DNA of 64,000 bases from assembly GCA_050433985.1 (NCBI GenBank), contig JBNPWE010000011.1:42847-106846 (forward strand). The letters are read 5' to 3'. The notes under the pieces are model-generated. The model was not told the origin of the DNA, did no database searches, and was given only the letters and a program-made list of their open reading frames with translations. This document shows, one piece after another, positions 18,673 to 27,678 of this stretch. Numbering within the stretch: the first letter of the stretch is position 1; every line of letters starts with the position of its first letter. The translations under genes were made by a program, and so were the position numbers. Source of the DNA: JACIYW01 sp014359745 (lineage in GTDB: Bacteria > Pseudomonadota > Alphaproteobacteria > Rhodobacterales > Rhodobacteraceae).

Positions 18673-19773
18673 TCAGGCCTCCAGCACAAGGGCGCTGCCA
18701 ATCCCGCCCGCCGCCGCGATGGCCGCCACCCCAAAGCCGCGTTTCAGATCGTGGAAAAGCCGCACCGCCAGAATGGCCCCCGAGGCACCTATGGGATGCC
18801 CGCGCGCCAGCGCGCCGCCGCCCTGATTGACAAGCATCGGCTCGATCCCCGCCGCCGTCACACAGGCGATGGCCTGCACGGCATAGGCCTCCATTATCTC
18901 GGCGGCTGCCAGATCGGGGGCCAGATCGGAGGGGGGCAGCGCGCCTAGGGCTTGCCTGATCGCCGCAACGGGCGCCAGCCCCGGCACCATCACATCGCCG
19001 CCCACCGTGGCCCCGCCCGCAATCCGCCGTGCGCCCGTCACGCCCCGCGCGATCCGTTCCGACACCACCACGCAGAACGCCGCCGCATCGGCGGCAACCG
19101 CGGCATTGGCGGCGGTGATCGTGCCAACCAGCACCGGCGCCCGTGCGGCAAGACGCGGCGTCAGCGCGCGGGTGAACCCGTCGTGCCGCGCCGACAGGCC
19201 CGGCAAGGGCACAATTTCGGCCTGCAGGCGTTCCCGCGCCGCCAGGCCACGCGCGTGGCTTGCCACCGCCCAGGCATCCTGCGCGGCGCGCGTGATGCCC
19301 AGATCCCGCCCCATCGCATCGGCGGCCGTGGCCATGTCGGGGTCACGATCGGGCCAGGGCGTAAAGGCCGGCTGATCATAGGCCACGGGCGGGCCGCCCA
19401 TTGGATCGGTGCGAAACCGCAGCGGGCGGCGCGAATAGCTTTCCACCCCGCCCGCCACCACCACCTCGGCCTGCCCGCTGACGATCAGCGCCCGCGCCAG
19501 CCACAGCGCATCCAGCCCACCCGCGCATTGCCGATCAAGGCTTAGCCCAGCCACCCCAAGCCCTGCCGCCAGCCCCGTCAGGCGCGCCGGATTGCCCCCG
19601 GCACCCAGCGCGTTTGACACGATCAGCTCATCCACCCGATCGGGCGGCACCCCCGCGTCGGCCAGACAGGCGGTGATTACCGGGGCTGCCAGCGCCTGGA
19701 TCGACAGGGCGGCAAAGGCCCCGCCGCGCGGCATCACGGCGCTGCGCCGGGCGGCGATGATATAGGCGGTCAT
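18673..19773 (-). CDS. thiolase-family protein lacking the second catalytic cysteine
   Basis: A 366-residue thiolase. The nucleophile Cys is present in LDRQCAGGLDAL (about residue 86) and the active-site His in ARGHPIGASGA (about 321). The C-terminal Cys expected in the CxGGG-type motif is replaced: the stretch reads AIAAAGGIGSAL, with Ala in the Cys position. The normal deprotonation/condensation step would be affected. ATG 19773 overlaps the stop of the upstream adenylate-forming ligase, making a two-gene operon. Could catalyse a thiolysis-independent acyl transfer or a non-canonical condensation. Confidence 0.8.
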   Translation of the reverse strand: MTAYIIAARRSAVMPRGGAFAALSIQALAAPVITACLADAGVPPDRVDELIVSNALGAGGNPARLTGLAAGLGVAGLSLDRQCAGGLDALWLARALIVSGQAEVVVAGGVESYSRRPLRFRTDPMGGPPVAYDQPAFTPWPDRDPDMATAADAMGRDLGITRAAQDAWAVASHARGLAARERLQAEIVPLPGLSARHDGFTRALTPRLAARAPVLVGTITAANAAVAADAAAFCVVVSERIARGVTGARRIAGGATVGGDVMVPGLAPVAAIRQALGALPPSDLAPDLAAAEIMEAYAVQAIACVTAAGIEPMLVNQGGGALARGHPIGASGAILAVRLFHDLKRGFGVAAIAAAGGIGSALVLEA

Positions 19774-21008
19774 TCCAACCCCTGCGCGATCGCGCGCAGA
19801 TCGGTCTTGCCCGACGCCAACACCGGCCATTCGGCGCGCAGGTGCACCCGTCGCGGCGCCTTGAGCGGCCCCATCGCCGCCCGGCACGCGGCGCGCACCT
19901 CTGCCGGATCGGCGCTGCCGCTGATCACAGCATGCAGCACATGGCCGCGCAGGCCATCGGGCCGGGGAATGACGGCAGCGCGCACGACCCCCGGCAGTGT
20001 CAGCAGGAGCGCCTCTATCTCTTCGGGGAAGACATTATGATCGGCGATCGTCACCATCCGGTTTCCGCGCCCGGCAAGAAACAGGTTCCCCGCCTCGATC
20101 CGCCCGAATTCACCAACCGAGAGCCAGCCGTCGCGCCAGACCGAGGCGCCGGGTGCATCCCCAGCGTAGCCATCGAAAAGATAGGGGCTTTGCACCCATA
20201 TCTCGCCGGTTTCACCGTCGGGAACCGCGCGCCCGCACCGGTCGCGCACCTGGATCGCAACGCCGGGATAGGCGCGGCCCACCGCCGCATCCGGCGTGTC
20301 TGGCCCGGCAAGTGCGATGAAACTGGTTTCCGCCGCGCCATAGAATTCCCGCACCCGCGCGCCGGGAAACAACGCGGCAAGCCCTGCCCGCGTCACCGGG
20401 TCCAGCTTTGATCCGCCGACAAGCACATGCCGCAGGCCTGGCGCCGTGGCGCGCCCCGCCTCTATCATCAGGCGCAATTGCGCGGGCGTCGCATAAAGCA
20501 CCGCCACCCCGCGCGCCGCGATCGCGGCAACCTGCCGATCGGGGCGCAACCGGTCCAACAGATGCAGATCGGCCCCCAGATGCAGCGCCTCGATCGCGCC
20601 GTAAAGCGCCAGCGAATGCACCAGCCGCCCCAGAACCGCAACGCCGGTTCCCGGCCCGATGCCGAAAAGACCTGCGTTCACGTCAAAGCTGCGGACCCAC
20701 GACGCCTGGCTGCGCCGGATGCGGCGCGACGCCCCGGTGCTGCCAGAGGTAAGCGTCTCGAACATCGGAACCGCGCCTGCCTGCGGCAGGTCGCAATCCG
20801 CATGATCCCCCGCGCCGATCCGAAAAGCCCGGCCATCCGCCGCCCGATCCAGCGCGCAGGCCAATGCAGCAGGCCCAAGCGTATCGTCGATCACCCCGGT
20901 TTCCGAGGGCACCGGCCGCAGCCCCACCAGCCCCGTGGCATCGAAAACCCGTGCCCGGACATGCCTTGAAAAGCGATCACCGCATCCCTGTTGCGCAGAA
21001 GTGATCAT
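19770..21008 (-). CDS. short AMP-dependent acyl-CoA synthetase/ligase
   Basis: An adenylate-forming enzyme of about 412 residues, clearly shorter than typical 500-600-residue acyl-CoA ligases, closer to MenE-like sizes. Core motifs: TSGSTGAS (A3, lacking the usual PKG), FYGAAE (A5), VGEFGRI and RGNRMVTIADHNVFPEEIE (A7/A8) and catalytic Lys in LASGKTDL near the C-terminus. Start is uncertain: ATG 21008 is used; in-frame ATGs extend to 21134. Coupled to the degenerate thiolase. Substrate not recognisable. Confidence 0.8.
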   Translation of the reverse strand: MITSAQQGCGDRFSRHVRARVFDATGLVGLRPVPSETGVIDDTLGPAALACALDRAADGRAFRIGAGDHADCDLPQAGAVPMFETLTSGSTGASRRIRRSQASWVRSFDVNAGLFGIGPGTGVAVLGRLVHSLALYGAIEALHLGADLHLLDRLRPDRQVAAIAARGVAVLYATPAQLRLMIEAGRATAPGLRHVLVGGSKLDPVTRAGLAALFPGARVREFYGAAETSFIALAGPDTPDAAVGRAYPGVAIQVRDRCGRAVPDGETGEIWVQSPYLFDGYAGDAPGASVWRDGWLSVGEFGRIEAGNLFLAGRGNRMVTIADHNVFPEEIEALLLTLPGVVRAAVIPRPDGLRGHVLHAVISGSADPAEVRAACRAAMGPLKAPRRVHLRAEWPVLASGKTDLRAIAQGLE

Positions 21009-21407
21009 CGCGGATGCGCCCTTTGCAACCTTGTCTGTATCCTTGAAAGCGCGTGACAGATCATCCCCCCCTTTGCCAAAACCCTGCCCCATCACCGGCG
21101 CCCCCATATTGCGCGGCGGAATCGCGTTCGACAATGCCGCGTGGTTCCAGCGTGGTCAGCACCGGTATAGCATTGCCAGCGATTGACCAAGGTCGGCGGT
21201 GGATGTGCTGGACGCGGTCGTCCGGTCAACCAGTATTGGCGCGGCACAGCAGGCACCGCATATGGTCGCCGCTGCGGCGGTGGGAAAGGCGATCAGGCAA
21301 GGTCTGGCGATCAAGGCGGATCTCTGGCCGCCGGGCCCTGCATTTCGCACACTGGACCCCGCCCATGCTTTCTGCAATCATCCCCACATCCAGCAAGGGG
21401 GGCGATC
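21009..21407. other. divergent intergenic region, no gene recognised
   Basis: About 400 bases between the start of the ligase operon (minus) and the thiolase (plus). Short open frames on both strands show no recognisable protein. It should hold two divergent promoters, but I see no clear -35/-10 pair. A good Shine-Dalgarno (AAGGGGGG) directly before 21408 belongs to the plus-strand gene. If the ligase starts at 21134, the region is shorter. Confidence 0.5.
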
Positions 21408-22589
21408 ATGAGCACGAACAGCACCGGCATTTCCATCGTGGGCAGCGGCCACACGCAATTCGGCCGTCTTCAGGAAAACCTTGAAGATCTGATTGTCGCG
21501 GCCGCGCGCGAAGCGGTCACAGAGGCAGGCATCGCCCCCGCAGCCATTGACGCGGTGTTCCTGGGGCACTTCAATTCGGGCCTGGTGCCCGATGGTTTTG
21601 CCTCATCGCTGATCCATCAGGCCTATCCCGAGTTGCGGTTCAAACCGGCCACGCGCTGCGAAAATGCCTGCGCCTCGGGGACCGCCGCGATCCATGCGGG
21701 CATGAACGCCATTCTGGCAGGCAAGGCCGAAACCGTGCTGGTGGTCGGCGCTGAAAAGATGACCAGCCGGTCCACCCGCGACGTGACCACCGCCCTTGCC
21801 GGTGCCGGTTATCAGAACCATCCCGCCGAGGCGTCGCTGAGCTTTCCGCAGGTCTTCGCCGTGGCCGCACAGGAATACACCGCCCGCTTCGGTGATCCGA
21901 TGGAGGCAATGGCGCGCATTGCCGCCAAGAATCACGAAAACGCGATGTCGAACCCCCTGGCCCAAATGCACAAACGCATGGGGTTCGAGGCGTGCAACAC
22001 CGTCTCTGACATCAATCCGCTGATCGCGCCGCCGCTGCGGCTGACCGATTGTTCGCTGATCACCGACGGCGCCGCCGCCATCGTGCTGACCAGAACCGAA
22101 AATGCCCACAGTTTCGCGCAAAGTGTGAATATCCGTTCGGCTTCCCATGTCAGTGATGTCCTGCCCATGTCCGGGCGCGATTTCCTGATGTTCGAAGGGC
22201 CGCAAAAGGCCCTGATGCAGGCGTTTTCGGATGCGGGCATCACCCTTGACGATCTTGATTTCGCCGAGGTGCACGATTGCTTTACCATCGCCGAATTGCT
22301 GATCTACGAGGCGATGGGCCTGACCGCAAAGGGCCGCGGTGCCGATGCGCTGGCCGAGGGTACGGTGTACCGCGATGGCGCGCTGCCGGTGAACCTGTCG
22401 GGCGGGCTTAAGGCCAAGGGGCATCCGGTGGGGGCCACCGGCGTGTCGATGCACGCGCTTTCCTATCGGCAACTGACCAACCGCGCGGGCGAGATGCAAA
22501 AACCCGGTGCCAATCTGGGCCTTGTGTTCAACATGGGCGGATCAGCTGTTGCCAACTATGCCAGTGTGCTTGAGGCGGGCACGGCGTGA
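21408..22589 (+). CDS. SCP-x-type thiolase / acetyl-CoA acetyltransferase-like protein
   Basis: A 393-residue thiolase-like protein. The active Cys lies in RCENACASGTAAIH (about residue 91) and the His in KAKGHPVGATG (about 341); HDCFTIAELL is typical of the SCP-x / PRK06064-like group. AAGGGGGGCGATC gives a strong Shine-Dalgarno for ATG 21408. The upstream in-frame extension is not conserved-looking. It lies divergent from the ligase/degenerate-thiolase pair and may act with it. Substrate unknown. Confidence 0.87.
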   Translation: MSTNSTGISIVGSGHTQFGRLQENLEDLIVAAAREAVTEAGIAPAAIDAVFLGHFNSGLVPDGFASSLIHQAYPELRFKPATRCENACASGTAAIHAGMNAILAGKAETVLVVGAEKMTSRSTRDVTTALAGAGYQNHPAEASLSFPQVFAVAAQEYTARFGDPMEAMARIAAKNHENAMSNPLAQMHKRMGFEACNTVSDINPLIAPPLRLTDCSLITDGAAAIVLTRTENAHSFAQSVNIRSASHVSDVLPMSGRDFLMFEGPQKALMQAFSDAGITLDDLDFAEVHDCFTIAELLIYEAMGLTAKGRGADALAEGTVYRDGALPVNLSGGLKAKGHPVGATGVSMHALSYRQLTNRAGEMQKPGANLGLVFNMGGSAVANYASVLEAGTA

Positions 22590-22637
22590 GGCCGCAATGA
22601 CTATCTCGCTGTCATAGGCCCTGTGACGATGCAAGAC

Positions 22638-22690
22638 CGCCCCGCCCCGCCCCCTGCCCTGCGGGGGCGGGGGGCGGGGCGGGGCGGGGG
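22638..22690. repeat. GC-only inverted repeat downstream of thiolase, terminator-like
   Basis: A CCCCG-repeat arm (22638-22654) faces a GGGGC-repeat arm ending at 22690, with a short loop containing CTGCCCTGC. It would form a very strong RNA hairpin about 50 bases after the thiolase stop. There is no U-tract, so termination would be atypical, or the hairpin may protect the 3' end. Confidence 0.5.
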
Positions 22691-22781
22691 AATGCGTATT
22701 TTTGCCAAGATGAAGCGAAAGTGCGCTTTCTTGGACGCGTAAGCTGCGGACCTGGTTGAAAGCGACACGCACCAAGCAGGG
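22689..22781. repeat. dispersed intergenic repeat, copy A
   Basis: Roughly 90 bases related to 27679-27770. The shared core GCCAAGATGAAGCGAAAG is identical in both; the flanks (tgcgtattt before, ggacctg-ttga and cacgc after) also align. Both copies lie downstream of plus-strand genes and in the same orientation. No ORF. Confidence 0.7.
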
Positions 22782-23101
22782 AAATTCCATTTTTATCGGC
22801 GGCGGGCCGTAACGTGACCCCCCTTGCAGGAGCACAAGGCCCAAGGCACGGTCGCCGAAGGCAGCGGACATGTTGCCCCCATGACACCGCGTTCCACATC
22901 ATCATTTTCGCCGCACCCAATCAAGGGTGATCTTGTTGCCATTGTGCTTTACACGAGTGTCTATAACGCTTTCGAAAACGATTGCGTAATGGTATCATGG
23001 CGTTCGACAAGGGGTTGGGAAATCCATGCAGCGGTTTGCATCGAAAGGTTCCACTGCCACCCGCCGCGCCCCGTCGGCAGGTGGAAACGGGCAGTGACGA
23101 C

Positions 23102-24145
23102 ATGAGGAATGCCGTCACCCTGAAGGATGTCGCCCGTGAAACCGGTGTGCATGTTTCCACGGTTTCCCGCGCGCTTGGCCCAAATGCGCACAACACCCTG
23201 ACCGAACAGGTGATCACGCGGGTGCGCGACGCGGCCGCGCGGATGGGCTATGTGCCGAATCGCCTGGCATCGGGGCTGCGCACCAACCGCACGATGACGG
23301 TGGGAATGATGATCCCCGACATCACCAACCCGGTGTTTCCGCCGATGGTGCGCGGTGTCGAAAGCGTGCTGGAGCCGCTGGGCTATGCCTCTATCATCGT
23401 CAACACCGATAACCTGGTGGAACGCGAACAACGCCTTGCCGATATTCTGCGCGAACGCGGCGTTGACGGGATCATCCATGCCGCAGTGCTGCGCCACGAT
23501 CCCAGGATCGACGCGATCATGGCGCAGGGAACGCCCGTGGTCACCGCCAACCGCAGCATGGAGTCCCCCGACATCCCGGCGGTCGTCAATGACGATGCGC
23601 ATGGCATCCACCTGATGCTGCGCCATATGTATGACCTCGGTCACCGCGCGATCACGCATATCGCCGGCCCCGAGGAACTTTCGACCGGGCAGATCCGCCG
23701 TCAGGCCTTTATCGAGGCCGCCGAGGGCCTTGGCCTGCACCTGCCGGACGGGGCTATCGCCCGCACCGACCGCTTTGACGAGGCCGCGGGCTACCGCGCC
23801 GCGCAGCAACTGGTGCAGACCGGCCCGCCCTTCACCGCGATTCTTTGTGCCAATGACCGGCTGGCGCTTGGTGCGATCGACTACCTTCGGTCTTGCGGAA
23901 TCGACTGCCCCGCGCAGGTTTCCGTTTCGGGGTTCAACGACATACCGATGCTGGATCTGATCCCGCCAAGGTTGACCACCGTGCGGATACAGCCGTTCGA
24001 GGTGGGGCGCGTCAGCGCACAATTGCTGTTGCAGATCATGACCGACAAGACCGCAGCCTGCCCCAGGGAAACGGTGCTGCCCGTCAGTCTTGTTGTCCGC
24101 GACTCCGTGACGGTGGCCCCCGACAGGCCGGTTTCCACACCTTAG
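23102..24145 (+). CDS. LacI-family transcriptional regulator (PckR-like by context)
   Basis: A 347-residue LacI protein: helix-turn-helix at residues 4-25 (VTLKDVARETGVHVSTVSRA), hinge helix YVPNRLASGLR at about 43-53, and a sugar-binding-like effector core (60-335). ATG 23102 places the HTH at the very N-terminus, as normal. It precedes pckA by about 200 bases on the same strand. In rhizobia a LacI regulator, PckR, controls pckA and central carbon genes; the same role here is inferred from neighbourhood only. Confidence 0.88.
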   Translation: MRNAVTLKDVARETGVHVSTVSRALGPNAHNTLTEQVITRVRDAAARMGYVPNRLASGLRTNRTMTVGMMIPDITNPVFPPMVRGVESVLEPLGYASIIVNTDNLVEREQRLADILRERGVDGIIHAAVLRHDPRIDAIMAQGTPVVTANRSMESPDIPAVVNDDAHGIHLMLRHMYDLGHRAITHIAGPEELSTGQIRRQAFIEAAEGLGLHLPDGAIARTDRFDEAAGYRAAQQLVQTGPPFTAILCANDRLALGAIDYLRSCGIDCPAQVSVSGFNDIPMLDLIPPRLTTVRIQPFEVGRVSAQLLLQIMTDKTAACPRETVLPVSLVVRDSVTVAPDRPVSTP

Positions 24146-24174
24146 AACCGCCATTTTGGCAAAGACTACCAGTC

Positions 24175-24186
24175 GTTAGCGCTACC
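24175..24186. promoter_or_regulatory. LacI-type operator candidate upstream of pckA
   Basis: GTTAGCGCTACC is a near-perfect palindrome (one mismatched pair) with the central CG-dyad AGCGCT typical of LacI/GalR-family operators. It lies 156 bases before pckA and 30 bases after the LacI gene stop. Confidence 0.5.
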
Positions 24187-24341
24187 AATGTTGCAATCAA
24201 TTTGTCATTTGGCTAGCAGGGCCGGGCGTGGGCAGGGGGTTCCGAAACCGCCCCCCTTTCGCCCCGCGCGATTCCCTGGCTGTTGCCCCGGCGCATTTCG
24301 AAACGCGGGCAAGGCTTCAACGAACGTGAAAAGGGCCGGAT

Positions 24342-25931
24342 ATGATCGAAACAGGGCTACGCAACCCCAAGGCGGGCATCTCGCTGCTTGGGATCAAAAC
24401 CGCAACTGCCCGCTACAACGCCCTCGAGCCGGTGCTTCTGGAAGATGCGTTGAAGCGGAATGAGGGTGTGCTCAGCGTCGATGGGGCCCTTATCGTCCAC
24501 ACCGGCAAATTCACAGGCCGGTCACCCAAGGACAAGCACATCGTTCGCGAGGCTTCGTCCGAGGCGGATATCTGGTGGGATGGCAACACCCCCATGACCC
24601 CCGAGGCATTTGAGGTGCTCAAGGCCGATATGTACGCCTATCTGGCCGACAAGGATGTCGAGGTGCAGGATCTGGTGTGCGGCGCCGATCCCAGGCAATC
24701 CATCAACGTGCGGCTTGTGGGCGAATACACCTGGCATGCGCTGTTCCTGCGCCACATGCTGCGGCGCCCGGATCGTGCCACGGTTGCGGCATATCTGCCG
24801 GAATTCACCATCGTCAACGCGCCCGGCTTCCGGTCGGACCCCGCGCGGCACGGCTGCCGGTCGGATACCGTGGTCGCGATGAGCTTTGACCAGAAGCTGG
24901 TGCTGATCGGCGGCACCGAATATGCGGGCGAGAACAAGAAATCCGCCTTTACCATTCTCAACCATATCTACCCGGCGCGTGGCATCCTGCCGATGCATTG
25001 TTCTGCCAACCACGCCATCGGCAACGCCAATGATTCGGCTATCTTCTTTGGCCTGTCGGGCACCGGCAAGACCACGCTGTCCACCGATCCGTCACGCACC
25101 CTTATCGGTGACGATGAACATGGCTGGTCGGATGACGGTGTGTTCAACTTTGAAGGCGGCTGCTACGCGAAGACGATCAACCTGTCGCCCAAGGCCGAAC
25201 CGGGCATCTGGAAGGCCACCCATTCCTACGGCTCGGTTCTGGAAAACGTGGTCTATGATCCCGATACCCGCGAGCTTGATCTTGACGACAGCAGCCTGAC
25301 GGAAAATACCCGTTCGGCATTTCCCCTGCACGCGCTTGACAGCGTATCGCCCGACTCGCGCGGCGGGCAGCCGCGCAACGTGTTCCTGCTGACCTGCGAC
25401 GCCTTTGGCGTGACCCCGCCGATCGGTCGCCTGACGCCGGAACAGGCGCGCACCCTGTTCCTGCTTGGCTTTACCTCCAAGGTTGCGGGCACCGAGCGCG
25501 GCGTGAACGTGCCCACGCCCACGTTTTCAACCTGCTTTGGCGCGCCGTTCCTGACCCGCCGCCCCGAAGTTTACGCCGACATGTTCGCCGAACGTCTGGA
25601 AAAAAGCGGCGCCAACATCTGGCTGCTCAACACCGGCTGGACCGAAGGCAATGCCGCCAGCGGGCGGCGGATGCCGATTGCGGCCACGCGCACCCTGCTG
25701 GGTGCCGCGCTGTCGGGCGTTCTGGACAATGTCGCAACCCGGCGCGATCCGGTCTGGGGCATGGCGGTGCCAACCGATGGCCCGACCGAGGCCCGCGCCT
25801 ATCTTGACCCGGCAAAAACCTGGCCAACCACCGAAGGCTACAACGCGGGCGTTACGGCGCTGCGCGCACAGATCGACGGCAAGCTGAAGGAACTGGGCCT
25901 GACCCTGGCCGAAGCGGCCCCGGCCGCCTGA
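24342..25931 (+). CDS. pckA: ATP-dependent phosphoenolpyruvate carboxykinase
   Basis: A 529-residue gluconeogenic enzyme: oxaloacetate + ATP to PEP + CO2. Seen: TGRSPKDKHIV (about residues 51-61), LIGGTEYAGE with the metal/substrate region, kinase-1a loop GLSGTGKTTLSTD (about 233-245), DDEHGW and the FEGGCYAK loop. AAGGG precedes the ATG. Needed when growing on aromatic compounds, which enter metabolism as acetyl-CoA, succinyl-CoA and pyruvate. Confidence 0.97.
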   Translation: MIETGLRNPKAGISLLGIKTATARYNALEPVLLEDALKRNEGVLSVDGALIVHTGKFTGRSPKDKHIVREASSEADIWWDGNTPMTPEAFEVLKADMYAYLADKDVEVQDLVCGADPRQSINVRLVGEYTWHALFLRHMLRRPDRATVAAYLPEFTIVNAPGFRSDPARHGCRSDTVVAMSFDQKLVLIGGTEYAGENKKSAFTILNHIYPARGILPMHCSANHAIGNANDSAIFFGLSGTGKTTLSTDPSRTLIGDDEHGWSDDGVFNFEGGCYAKTINLSPKAEPGIWKATHSYGSVLENVVYDPDTRELDLDDSSLTENTRSAFPLHALDSVSPDSRGGQPRNVFLLTCDAFGVTPPIGRLTPEQARTLFLLGFTSKVAGTERGVNVPTPTFSTCFGAPFLTRRPEVYADMFAERLEKSGANIWLLNTGWTEGNAASGRRMPIAATRTLLGAALSGVLDNVATRRDPVWGMAVPTDGPTEARAYLDPAKTWPTTEGYNAGVTALRAQIDGKLKELGLTLAEAAPAA

Positions 25932-25972
25932 TCCACCACCGCCCGGCCCCCGATGCGGGCCGGGCCGCACGA

Positions 25973-26635
25973 TCACGATTTCTGATCGGCGCGCGCCATT
26001 GCCGCGTCAAAGAAATCGCGTTCCAGCAGCACCGCCTCACGAAACAGATCCGCCGCCGCGCTGCGTTCCTCTTCGGGGGCTGCGATCAGCGCGGCGTCAA
26101 GCTGATCGCGCAAATAGCCGACCACGCCCGCGAAATCCGGGCCGCTGTGCAGGGTTATCCATTCGGCCAGGTAAAACGGCAGCCCGTCTTGCGGCGGGGC
26201 CTGGTGCGTGGCCCAGTCAAGATAGGTCCATTCCGCCACCACCAGAACCGCAAGCATGAGGCTGTATCGGCCCGACGATGCCGCCCTGGCCATCAGGTTC
26301 TGAAACCCGGATGTCGCGGCGGCTGTCGGTTGCTCGCGGCCCATATCGGGGTGGCCAAGCGCCGCAAGGCTGCGCTGGAAATAGGTGTTCTCGGCGCCGG
26401 TGATCACCGCCAGAAACTGCGCGGCGGGCACGGCATCGGCCAGCGTCGGCGCATGGGCAATGGCCTGCGCCAGCAGCCGCACGAAACCCTCGATGAACCG
26501 GTAATCCTGCACCAGATACCAGGCCATCGCCGCATCGGGCAGCGTGCCATTGCCAAGGGCGTTGGCAAACGGATGCCGGGTGATCGCGGTCCAGTCGGCT
26601 TGGGATTGTGCGCGCAGCGCTTCACTCGGTCGCAT
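25973..26635 (-). CDS. TenA-family protein (thiaminase II-like, cysteine-less)
   Basis: A 220-residue all-helical TenA/PQQC-like protein. WYLVQDYRFIEGF (about residues 37-49) and AEWTYLDWA (about 133-141) are typical; EE/DFFD near the C-terminus contributes the usual acidic residue. No cysteine occurs anywhere, so it lacks the nucleophile of classical thiaminase II and belongs with the TenA_E type, probably acting on another pyrimidine or amine. ATG 26635 chosen. It converges on pckA and has no thiamin genes nearby. Confidence 0.85.
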   Translation of the reverse strand: MRPSEALRAQSQADWTAITRHPFANALGNGTLPDAAMAWYLVQDYRFIEGFVRLLAQAIAHAPTLADAVPAAQFLAVITGAENTYFQRSLAALGHPDMGREQPTAAATSGFQNLMARAASSGRYSLMLAVLVVAEWTYLDWATHQAPPQDGLPFYLAEWITLHSGPDFAGVVGYLRDQLDAALIAAPEEERSAAADLFREAVLLERDFFDAAMARADQKS

Positions 26636-26777
26636 GGTCGGGCCTTTCGATATTGGCCCATGGCTTGGCCGCATCCGCCCCAAAGGTCAAGAGTGCGGCC
26701 TGTGGCTTGCCGACCCGGCGAGGGCATGGCATCGTGGCGGCGAAAACAACACGGCGGCAACAACAGGGGGGGCTGGC

Positions 26778-27656
26778 ATGACGGATGCGCAGACCGGCGC
26801 AGTGGATATCGATCACCTGCGCGGCTGGATCGGGCAAGAGATGAGCGCCGAGGATTTGATCACCCCGCGCCTTGCCGCGGGCCTTGCCGCAACCCTGAAT
26901 CATGACTGCGCGCCCGCGTTGGGCGAGGTCGCGCCAGCCGCGATCCACTGGTGCCTGGCCCCCCCGACCGAACCGATGCACGCCCTTGGCCCCGATGGGC
27001 ACCCGGCGCGGGGCGGGTTCTTGCCGCCGGTGCCGCTGCCGCGCAGGATGTGGGCGGGGGGCGCGCTGGAGTTTGGCGCGCCGCTGCGGGTGGGTGACAG
27101 GGTGACGATGCGTTCGCGCGTGGCCGAGGTGACGGCCAAGACCGGGCGCAGCGGCGCGCTGGTGTTCGTCACCGTGATGCACGAGGTCAGCGGCCCAGCC
27201 GGGCACGCCCTGACCGAACGGCAAGATATCGTCTATCGCGGCGAGGGCGCGCTGGCCGCCACCCAGGCCCCGCCCGACGGGGTGCCAACGCCCACGCGCG
27301 CGCTGATTGCCGACCCGGTTCTCTTGTTTCGCTATTCGGCGCTTACCTTCAACAGCCACCGCATTCATTACGATCAGCCCTATGCGACAAAGGTCGAAGG
27401 CTATGCGGGATTGGTCGTACATGGCCCGTTGCAAGCAACGCTGATGCTGGATCTCGCGCGCGAAAAGGCTGCGGGCCGACGGCTTGCCCGGTTCACGTTT
27501 CGCGGCGTGTCACCCTTGACCGAGGGGCCGGTGCATCTGCACAGCGAGCCGGGCGAGGCGCGGCTTTGGGTGGCTGATGGCAGCGGCCGCACGACCATGG
27601 TGGCCGATCTGGTCTGGGCGGATCAGGATTTCAGCCCGTCGGGTTCATTGCCTTGA
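26778..27656 (+). CDS. MaoC/HTD2-type acyl-CoA dehydratase (mesaconyl-C4-CoA hydratase-like)
   Basis: A 292-residue double hot-dog protein. The N-terminal half resembles the FAS1-like dehydratase domain (AGGALEFGAPLRVGDRVT near 94-109). The C-terminal half holds the hydratase dyad region FNSHRIHYD and the GLVVHGPLQ segment (about 192-224). The strong AGGGGGG before ATG 26778 defines the start. Family members hydrate branched or C4-dicarboxylyl-CoA thioesters. No operon partner on the same strand. Confidence 0.82.
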   Translation: MTDAQTGAVDIDHLRGWIGQEMSAEDLITPRLAAGLAATLNHDCAPALGEVAPAAIHWCLAPPTEPMHALGPDGHPARGGFLPPVPLPRRMWAGGALEFGAPLRVGDRVTMRSRVAEVTAKTGRSGALVFVTVMHEVSGPAGHALTERQDIVYRGEGALAATQAPPDGVPTPTRALIADPVLLFRYSALTFNSHRIHYDQPYATKVEGYAGLVVHGPLQATLMLDLAREKAAGRRLARFTFRGVSPLTEGPVHLHSEPGEARLWVADGSGRTTMVADLVWADQDFSPSGSLP

Positions 27657-27678
27657 CCGGCGCGCGCATGGCAGGCGT

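Larger units (their letters stand above)
22590..23101. other. 512-base intergenic region with palindrome, repeat and lacI leader
   Basis: Contains, left to right, a very GC-rich palindromic tract (22638-22690), a copy of a dispersed repeat (22689-22781), and the presumed promoter/operator of the LacI regulator. Around 22970-22977 is a perfect TTTCGAAA palindrome within AACGCTTTCGAAAACG, a plausible autoregulatory site. No coding sequence is supported. Confidence 0.6.

Noticed and set aside
21199..21411. 70-codon plus-strand frame before the SCP-x thiolase
   Set aside because: Ends inside the strong start region of the thiolase, has no recognised similarity, and has no clear ribosome-binding site.
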